Assembly: GCF_000716875.1 (NCBI RefSeq)
Contig: NZ_JNWQ01000079.1
Coordinates: 1 to 31,827 of the forward strand
DNA from: Streptomyces novaecaesareae
GTDB lineage: Bacteria; Actinomycetota; Actinomycetes; Streptomycetales; Streptomycetaceae
DNA length: 31,827 bases
Direction: 5' to 3'
Both the position numbers and the translations under genes were made by a program. Below the pieces are notes generated by a model that was not told where the DNA came from, made no database searches, and saw only the letters and a program-made list of their open reading frames with translations. Below are positions 25,997-31,827 of this stretch, piece by piece. Within the stretch, counting starts at the first letter, position 1. Each line of letters begins with the position of its first letter.

Positions 25997-26848
25997 TCAG
26001 ATGCTCTGGGCGATGCGGCGGATGAGATCGCGGGATGCGTCGGGTTGGAGCGCACTCATCTCCAACCGATCCATCACAGCCCGATATTTGATCAACTGCG
26101 GCTCGGTGTCAATGAACTCCGACCTGTCGCCATCGACCTGGACACTGTCCAATCGTGCGACCTCGGCATTGAAGTACACAATCCCAGCGCCGGAGCTGGG
26201 GTAGCTTCCGGTACCGAACGGGATCACCCTCAGGTCGATGTGAGGTCGCTCGCTCGCGGCCAGCAGGTACTCCAGCTGTTCACGAGCGACCTTCGGACCG
26301 CCGAAGCCCATGCGCAAGGCGGCCTCGTGGACCACAGCGGACAGCGGGATCGGCTGCTTGCCATAGATCACTACCTGCCGCTTGATGCGATGGGAGACGA
26401 GATGTTCCACTTCCGGCGGCGAGAAGGGTGGCACGACATCCCGAAAGAGCGCGCGAGCGTGTTCCGGGGTCTGGAGGAGTCCAGGAATGTGAATCGCAGA
26501 AGCGATCCGCATCGACTGCGCGTGGTGTTCGAGTACGGCCAGATCGAGCGCTCCGGCTGGAAGGATCTCGCGATACTCCTCCCACCATCCCCTCGTCCGG
26601 CCGCCGGTCATGTGAGTCAGCGCTTCGATCAGGGCGTCATCCGCACAGCCATAGAGGCGCGCCAGGGTCCGCACCCGGTCCGCGCTCACCGGGTATCCCC
26701 CGGATTCGATGTTGCTGATCCGGGACTGCGGGGTGCCGTGCAGTTCCCCGGCTCGCGTGACCGACAGCCCTGCCTGCTCACGCAACCGGCGCAACTCCAT
26801 ACCGAGTCGCCGCTGCCGGATGCTCGGTGGAATCTTGCTGGGCGGCAT
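25997..26848 (-). CDS. XRE-family regulator with Scr1-type C-terminal domain, 283 aa
   Basis: An N-terminal helix-turn-helix (LRRLREQAGLSVTRAGELHG, SRISNIESGGYPVS) is followed by the ~180-residue DUF5753 (Scr1-type) domain. Its marks here are YREILPAGALDLAVLEHHAQ, the typical IPGLLQTPEHARALF, RQVVIYGKQPIPLSAVVHEA, and VIPFGTG. The ATG at 26846-26848 has an excellent ribosome binding site (AAGGAG, 6 bases). It forms a pair with the DUF397 gene just downstream and may control its own promoter in the region 26849-26960. Confidence 0.92.
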   Translation of the reverse strand: MPPSKIPPSIRQRRLGMELRRLREQAGLSVTRAGELHGTPQSRISNIESGGYPVSADRVRTLARLYGCADDALIEALTHMTGGRTRGWWEEYREILPAGALDLAVLEHHAQSMRIASAIHIPGLLQTPEHARALFRDVVPPFSPPEVEHLVSHRIKRQVVIYGKQPIPLSAVVHEAALRMGFGGPKVAREQLEYLLAASERPHIDLRVIPFGTGSYPSSGAGIVYFNAEVARLDSVQVDGDRSEFIDTEPQLIKYRAVMDRLEMSALQPDASRDLIRRIAQSI

Positions 26849-26935
26849 CCGCTGCTCCTTCCCTCGCTCGCCGTGGTCGGCGCCGTTCACCCTTTGGAGT
26901 GGTGGTGCTATCACTTCTTCAAAGGCGGTGGTCTA

Positions 26936-26941
26936 TATAGT
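26936..26941 (+). promoter_or_regulatory. Possible -10 element (TATAGT)
   Basis: TATAGT lies in an unusually AT-rich stretch, CTATATAGTACC (26934-26945). No convincing -35 is seen. A start site about 7 bases later would give a short leader to the GTG at 26981. The stretch could instead serve the divergent XRE gene. Confidence 0.3.
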
Positions 26942-26980
26942 ACCGACTGGCTGCCCTTCGACCAGGAGCTGTGTGGGCTC

Positions 26981-27247
26981 GTGCTCGACATCGCGCCCCG
27001 GCTGTTCGCCGTAGTCCAGGTCAGTGACGATGGCCTCGCGGACGCCGACGGGTGGGTGGTGGCCTGGGGACTCGCCGACTGCGACGGGCCGACGCACGTG
27101 ATCGGCGTCGACGGGCGGGCGCGAATGACCCTCACCTCGCCGGAGCGAGCCGTGCGCCACTTCGCCGGGCAGCCGGGGATCACCGCACGGCTGGTCTGGC
27201 TCGCGCAGCCGGGTTCCGCCGCGATGGACCGGGCCGAAGCCGCCTGA
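26981..27247 (+). CDS. Hypothetical protein, about 88 aa, start uncertain
   Basis: The frame reads LVLDIAPRLFAVVQVSDDGL, DGWVVAWGLADCDGPTHVIG, SPERAVRHFAGQPGITARLV and ends AAMDRAEAA. I recall similar ~80-100 residue actinobacterial proteins of unknown function, often beginning a little earlier with a W-x-P-F-D-R-E-L-C-x-L-V-L-D segment. Here the corresponding WLPFDQELCGLVLD is in frame but no ATG, GTG or TTG lies upstream of it. The first usable start is therefore the GTG at 26981, preceded by AGGAG 12 bases away, or a CTG at 26951. Either an unusual start codon is used or the 5' end is altered. It is divergent from the XRE gene. No domain with a known activity is seen. Confidence 0.6.
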   Translation: MLDIAPRLFAVVQVSDDGLADADGWVVAWGLADCDGPTHVIGVDGRARMTLTSPERAVRHFAGQPGITARLVWLAQPGSAAMDRAEAA

Positions 27248-27379
27248 CTGACGGGCCCTTTGACGAGTCGCCCCGTTCGCCTGCACCCACTCCTGTTCGC
27301 TCGTTAGCGTGAGATCCAAGACCGTACGGAACGACGAACTCCAGCGCCACCACCCAACGGGTCGGCCATAGAGTTCGTC

Positions 27380-27934
27380 ATGGGGACGCCAGCAAGGCCA
27401 GGACCAGGAAGCTCTGACGTGACACTCGGCAGTTCCGGCGGCAGGCCGTGGAGGCGTGGGCTCCTGGGTGCCTTCCTCGTGATTTGCGTGCTGGTCACCG
27501 TGGGGTGCGTCTGGTGGGCCGTGGCCGCGTTCCTCCGGTCCGGCGATCCGCGGGAGACCGACGCCGACCACGCGGAGCGGGTGGCGGGGCTGTACCACGA
27601 ACAGCATCCCGGGAAGGGCCGGTACTACGTCCCGACGGACGCCGTGCTGTCCCGGACCGCCGACGGGGTGCAGGTCGCCTACCTGTACTACGGGCTCGAT
27701 GGCGGCGATGACGTCAACCTCGATGATTTCCTCACCACTTACGACCTGCCGCAGCCCGGTGCCCCCGGGCCGCTGCCGGAGGACCTTCGAGCAGCGCTGC
27801 CCGGCGACGAGCCGTCGGAGGGCGCGTTGGCGCCGGAGGGGCAGGCCGGGCGGCAGATATTCGTGGTGGAGCGGCCCTCCGACTCGTTCGCGTCGGGGGC
27901 GGCCGACGTCTACGTTCGGGCCACGGGCACGTGA
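27380..27934 (+). CDS. Hypothetical membrane-anchored protein, 184 aa
   Basis: The ATG at 27380 gives a short cytoplasmic N-terminus ending in basic residues (GGRPWRRG). A single membrane segment follows (LLGAFLVICVLVTVGCVWWA, residues ~28-49), and then a ~130-residue extracytoplasmic domain. That domain has strands such as RYYVPTDAVLSRTADGVQVA and QIFVVERPSDSF and is acidic. I do not recognise the family. No clear Shine-Dalgarno precedes the ATG. A 13-base-stem terminator follows. The 132-base gap upstream shows nothing I can name. Confidence 0.65.
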   Translation: MGTPARPGPGSSDVTLGSSGGRPWRRGLLGAFLVICVLVTVGCVWWAVAAFLRSGDPRETDADHAERVAGLYHEQHPGKGRYYVPTDAVLSRTADGVQVAYLYYGLDGGDDVNLDDFLTTYDLPQPGAPGPLPEDLRAALPGDEPSEGALAPEGQAGRQIFVVERPSDSFASGAADVYVRATGT

Positions 27935-27936
27935 AG

Positions 27937-27968
27937 GGGCCCGCCGCGCGGGGGTGCGCGGCGGGCCC
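27937..27968. terminator. Strong bidirectional hairpin terminator
   Basis: Arms GGGCCCGCCGCGC (27937-27949) and GCGCGGCGGGCCC (27956-27968) form a perfect 13-base stem with a 6-base loop. It starts 2 bases past the stop of the plus-strand gene and ends 13 bases before the stop of the convergent beta-propeller gene. Confidence 0.85.
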
Positions 27969-27981
27969 GGGTCATCAAGCC

Positions 27982-28917
27982 TCAGGAGGCGGCGAGCCAG
28001 GCGGCGGGGCCGCCGACCTGGGTCCAGCTGGTGCCGCCCTGCCACTGGAAGACGCCGCTGCCGTCGGGGCTCAGGCCGTAGACGTGGCCGGCGCCGTCGA
28101 TGGTGAACTCGGCGCCGGGGCCGCCGATCCGCGACCAGCCCGAGCCGTCGTAGCGCCACACGTCCCCGGTGCTGGGGTTGGTGGCGAGCAGGGTGCCGCC
28201 GCCCCCTGCGACGATGCTGCCGGCGGGGCCGCCGACCTGGGTCCAGTTGGTGCCGCCCTGCCACTGGAAGACGCCGCTGCGGTCGGGGCTCAGGCCGTAG
28301 ACGCGGCCCGCGTCGTCGACGGCGAACTGGGCGCCGGGGCCGCCGATCCGCGACCAGCCCGAGCCGTCGTAGCGCCACACGTCCCCGGTGCTGGGGTTGG
28401 TGGCGATCAGGGTGTTGCCGCCGGCGGCGATGCTGCCGGCCGGACCACCGATCTGGTTCCAGTTGGTGCCGCCCATCCACACGAACACACCGCTGCCGTC
28501 CGGGCTGAGCCCGAAGACGTGGGCGGCGCCGTCCAGGGCGAACTGCTTGCCGGGCCCACCGATCCTCGACCAGCTGTTGGGGCTCCAGTTGTAGACGTAG
28601 AGGTCCCCGGTGGTCGGGTTGGTGGCGACCAGCCCGCCGCCGCCGGAGACGATGGTGGCGGCCGGGCCGCCGACCTGGGTCCAGGTGGCACCGTTCCAGT
28701 TGAAGACGCCGCCGCGGTCGGGGGAGAGCGCGAACAGGGCGGTCGAGACCATGATCTGGGCGCCCGGCCGGGCGACGGACGCGGCCGCGCTCACCGGTGC
28801 GAGGGCGACGGCGGAGGTCGTGGCGGCCGAGGCGGGGACGGCCAGCAAGGGTGCGGCGCCGAGGGCGAGCGCCAGGCCGGTGAGGAGGAGTTTGCGGGTC
28901 GTGGCACGGAGGTGCAT
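27982..28917 (-). CDS. Secreted tachylectin/tectonin-like beta-propeller protein, 311 aa
   Basis: A signal peptide covers about residues 1-34 (RKLLLTGLALALGAAPLL, then PASAA). The rest is a run of ~36-residue beta-propeller blades with alternating units: GVFQWQGGTNWTQVGGPA, ATNPSTGDVWRYDGSGW, SRIGGPGAEFTIDGAGHVYG. Five W-x-x-[IV]-GGPG/A strands are easily counted. This is the tachylectin-2/tectonin-type propeller, associated with sugar binding. There is no catalytic or anchor domain, so it may be a free extracellular lectin. I chose the ATG at 28915-28917 (after AGAAGGTTGGAAGCG) over the TTG three codons upstream. DNA repeats inside are nearly identical (separate entry), implying recent homogenisation. 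Confidence 0.85.
   Translation of the reverse strand: MHLRATTRKLLLTGLALALGAAPLLAVPASAATTSAVALAPVSAAASVARPGAQIMVSTALFALSPDRGGVFNWNGATWTQVGGPAATIVSGGGGLVATNPTTGDLYVYNWSPNSWSRIGGPGKQFALDGAAHVFGLSPDGSGVFVWMGGTNWNQIGGPAGSIAAGGNTLIATNPSTGDVWRYDGSGWSRIGGPGAQFAVDDAGRVYGLSPDRSGVFQWQGGTNWTQVGGPAGSIVAGGGGTLLATNPSTGDVWRYDGSGWSRIGGPGAEFTIDGAGHVYGLSPDGSGVFQWQGGTSWTQVGGPAAWLAAS
28112..28406. repeat. Long intragenic direct repeat in the beta-propeller gene
   Basis: The 76 bases 28112-28187 recur exactly at 28331-28406, a period of 219 bases (73 codons, two blades). Identity at silent positions as well as coding ones indicates recent duplication or gene conversion. Confidence 0.85.
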
Positions 28918-29104
28918 CGCTTCCAACCTTCTGGTGGTGTGGGAGTGCGAATGGCGCGTGCTGTTGATCCGAAGGGCTGAACGGCTGATCCGGACTACCA
29001 GTGATCAGCATGAACATGCCGGGGACAATCCTGCCCGCCACCCCAGGGCCTGTCTTACGACGAACTGCGGATTGTCTGCCGCACCCGAGTGCGCTACAAG
29101 CACC

Positions 29105-29137
29105 CCGGACCCGCCGCGAACTGCACGGCGGGCCCGG
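29105..29137 (-). terminator. Hairpin terminator after the purple acid phosphatase gene
   Basis: CCGGACCCGCCG (29105-29116) and CGGCGGGCCCGG (29126-29137) pair over 12 bases with one mismatch around a 9-base loop, 18 bases past the stop of the minus-strand phosphatase gene. Confidence 0.65.
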
Positions 29138-29155
29138 TGAGTTGGGGACAGCGGA

Positions 29156-30793
29156 TCAGCGCGCGGCGGCCTTCGCGCCGCGCCGGGAGTCGCTGTTCGC
29201 GTCCTCGCCCTGGTCGTCGTCGCCCCAGCCGTCGCTGCGGTCGCGGTAGAGCGTGAAGCGGTCGTACAGGACCGGCGTCGGGAGGGGGTTGGCGGCGGTG
29301 GCCGGGACGGAGTGGTAGTAGCTGACGGTGATGCTGGTGCGGCCGCCCGGCACCAGGCCCGGGTCGACGTCGAACACCGCGACGCCGTAAGGGAACTTGG
29401 TGTCCGGGTCGATGACCGCCGACCAGTGGGCCTTCTCCTTGGCGTCCGGGTCGGCCTTGAAGGTGAGCCGCTGGGTGCGGACGCTCGCCTGCCGCACGCC
29501 GTCCGGGTCGGCGGGCAGGTAGACGTCGTCGTGCCCGGCCGTACCACCGCCGCCCAGGATCAGGTGGACGGTGCCCTCCGAGGTGTCGATCTCGCGCAGG
29601 TCGTCGTCGGCGACGGCCGGGGTGAGCAGGCCGCCCGGTTCGGTGCCGCGTACGGGGTGGGTGCGCTCGTAGTCGTGGTCGTGGCCGGCCAGGACGAGGT
29701 CGACGGAGTAGCGGTCGAGCAGCGGCAGCAGCTTCTCCCGGATGCCCATGTCGCCGCCGTGGCTGGCGGCCGACGAGGACATCGCGAACTGGTGCAGGTA
29801 GACGACGATCCAGTCCACCGAGCTCCCGCCCCGAGCGCGCGACAACAGCCGCTCCAGCCAGCGCAGTTGGGCGCCCTCGCTGTAGTCGCTGATGTAGATG
29901 GAGTGCCCGGTGGCCGGGTCGATGCTGGCGTCGTCCTCGACCGCGATCTCGTTGCCGTCCAGGCTCACGAACAACACCGAACCGACCTGGAAGCCGTACC
30001 AGTTGCCGCAGTGGTCGCGGGTGCCGTTGTCGGGCAGCTCGAAGCGGGTCAGGTACGAGGCGTACCCGAGGTCCCCGCCGCCGGCCTCGACTTCGTGGTT
30101 GCCGGGCGTGGGCATCCACGGGCGGCTCGCGGCCGACTTGGACAGGTTGTTCATGAAGGCGTTCCAGGCCTGCGGCTGGAGCTGGGGGTTGTTGTTGGCG
30201 TACGCGAGGTCGCCGTTGAGCAGGTGGAACAGCGGGTTGAACTGCTCCACCTGCCGGACGGCCGCGGCGCCGTGGATCGAGGACTTCTTGAACACGTTGT
30301 CGCCCGTGCCCAGATCCCCGAAGCTGGTGAAGCGGAACGCGGCCCGGCCGCGCGCGGGGGCGGTGCGGAAGGTGCCGCGCACCGGCTGGGCGCCGTCGTG
30401 CAGCACCTCGTAGACGTACGTGGTGTCGGGCCGCAGGCCGTTCAGGCGGGCGTGGTGGGTGAAGGTCTCGACCTTGTTGAGCCCGTCCACGTAACTGCGG
30501 CTGCGCGCGCCCACCGTACGGCCGGCGCCCTCACGCGGGGTCCCGATCCGCACCCGGGGGCGGCTGACGCTCGCCGCCGTCGCCCAGGAGACGGTCATCT
30601 CGCGGGACGGCTCGTTGCCCCACTGGAGGTGGACCTGCTCCGGCCCGGGGGTACCGGCCACCGCCGGCTGGGTCCACAGCAGGGTGGAGGCGGGCAGCGC
30701 GGCGAGTGTGCCGACCGCCGTCGCCGTCCGAAGGACCGTCCTGCGCGAGGGATGTGAGGGATGCGACGGATGTGTCGAAGGGTGTGCCGCCAC
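29156..30793 (-). CDS. Tat-exported purple acid phosphatase-like metallophosphoesterase, 545 aa
   Basis: A twin-arginine signal is present (Arg17-Arg18 in SRRTVLRTATAVGTLAALPA), preceded by a short S-x-HP repeat. Residues ~45-145 form the Fn3-like N-terminal domain of purple acid phosphatases (HLQWGNEPSREMTVSWATAA). The dinuclear metal site follows in order: FTSFGDLGTG, LNGDLAYANN (GDxxY), PTPGNHEVE (GNHE), VVYLHQFAM, and AGHDHDYERTHPV (GHxHxYER). The enzyme hydrolyses phosphate esters outside the cell. The GTG at 30791-30793 follows AGGAGG by 6 bases. The C-terminus is charged and Gly/Asp-rich. It shares a 279-base divergent promoter region with the Rpf-like gene; I see no clear PhoP box there. 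Confidence 0.92.
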   Translation of the reverse strand: MAAHPSTHPSHPSHPSRRTVLRTATAVGTLAALPASTLLWTQPAVAGTPGPEQVHLQWGNEPSREMTVSWATAASVSRPRVRIGTPREGAGRTVGARSRSYVDGLNKVETFTHHARLNGLRPDTTYVYEVLHDGAQPVRGTFRTAPARGRAAFRFTSFGDLGTGDNVFKKSSIHGAAAVRQVEQFNPLFHLLNGDLAYANNNPQLQPQAWNAFMNNLSKSAASRPWMPTPGNHEVEAGGGDLGYASYLTRFELPDNGTRDHCGNWYGFQVGSVLFVSLDGNEIAVEDDASIDPATGHSIYISDYSEGAQLRWLERLLSRARGGSSVDWIVVYLHQFAMSSSAASHGGDMGIREKLLPLLDRYSVDLVLAGHDHDYERTHPVRGTEPGGLLTPAVADDDLREIDTSEGTVHLILGGGGTAGHDDVYLPADPDGVRQASVRTQRLTFKADPDAKEKAHWSAVIDPDTKFPYGVAVFDVDPGLVPGGRTSITVSYYHSVPATAANPLPTPVLYDRFTLYRDRSDGWGDDDQGEDANSDSRRGAKAAAR

Positions 30794-31063
30794 TGCCGCC
30801 TCCTGGGCTCCGGGAATCGCCGAGGAGGCTCCCAGCCGAAGCACACGGCCCGGCGACTTCGGATGGTGCCTGCGGCGAACGGCAGTTGAACGGCCGTGAC
30901 GATCGCACGGCACGTACGGCCGGATGGCCGCGGGCCGCCGGGGTGGTCCCGGCCCGCCGTACGGGTGACCCCACGGACGTGTCGGCGGCGGGGCGCCCGG
31001 CCGGTCGTGCGTCGGTGGGAGGGCGCCGACTTCGGACGGCGCGCGCCCTGTCGCCGAACCTGA

Positions 31064-31747
<684 letters not shown>

Positions 31748-31773
31748 GCCCCTGCCTGATCCCTCGCCTCACC

Positions 31774-31827
31774 CTCCCCCTTATACACATCTGACGCTGC
31801 CGACGAGCGATCTCGTGTAGATCTCGG
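31774..31827. other. Sequencing-adapter sequence (Illumina Nextera) at the contig end
   Basis: From 31780 onward the sequence reads CTTATACACATCT, the end of the Tn5 mosaic-end sequence, then GACGCTGCCGACGA, eight bases (GCGATCTC) in the index position, and GTGTAGATCTCGG. This is the order of the Nextera i5-side adapter read-through. Positions 31774-31792 match the 19-base mosaic end with three mismatches near its start. It is not genomic DNA. Confidence 0.93.

Noticed and set aside
27982..28917. Regular repeats considered as a CRISPR-like or satellite array
   Set aside because: The repeats are in frame, encode beta-propeller blades, and have no unique spacers of constant length.
29047..29112. 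Short frame reading GLSYDELRIVCRTRVRYK, considered as a transposase or gene remnant
   Set aside because: Too short, no start, no recognised family, and it runs into the terminator hairpin of the phosphatase gene.

Overview
The window looks like a contig from a high-GC actinomycete close to Streptomyces or Kitasatospora. Coding regions show strong G/C third positions, GTG and TTG starts are common, neighbouring genes often share 1- to 4-base overlaps, and several families are typical of that group (NnaR, Scr1-type XRE regulator with DUF397, an Rpf/LysM protein, an I36 inhibitor). Both ends look like assembly ends: the left end cuts into an IS110-like transposase C-terminus, and the last ~50 bases match an Illumina Nextera adapter rather than genomic DNA.

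Layout. 1-3600: IS110 tail, a small hypothetical gene, a kdpB potassium-pump ATPase subunit without kdpA or kdpC beside it, and a universal stress protein. 3650-6245: a membrane-anchored esterase and two convergent membrane proteins, with two conspicuous palindromic operator candidates. 6338-10667: a 1268-residue protein combining an Hsp90-type (GHKL) ATPase core with at least six C-terminal winged-helix-like repeats, preceded by a small secreted protein. 10820-20522: a complete assimilatory nitrate module. On the minus strand lie nitrate reductase, FAD oxidoreductase, nirB, nirD and narK, joined by 4-base overlaps. Divergently lie nnaR and a sirohydrochlorin chelatase that supports siroheme for NirB. 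20698-21111: an I36 inhibitor. 21231-25746: an accessory island with a zinc-ribbon (possibly tRNA-ligase-like) protein, a kinase-like phosphotransferase, an HTH/DUF5919 protein, a Nudix hydrolase and an HD protein; it carries a deletion scar that fuses pieces of two lost genes. 25786-27934: DUF397, an XRE regulator and two hypotheticals. 27982-31747: a secreted tachylectin-like beta-propeller, a Tat-exported purple acid phosphatase and an Rpf-like cell-wall hydrolase.

How the parts work together. The nitrate block explains a full route: import by NarK, nitrate to nitrite by the molybdenum reductase with the FAD protein as likely electron donor, nitrite to ammonium by NirBD, siroheme supply by the chelatase, control by NnaR and probably GlnR. 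The most unusual gene is the Hsp90-type ATPase. Its architecture resembles predicted NTP-dependent conflict (immunity-like) proteins, and its C-terminal half differs sharply in base and codon use from its N-terminal half. All family assignments come from reading motifs by eye; no database search was run.
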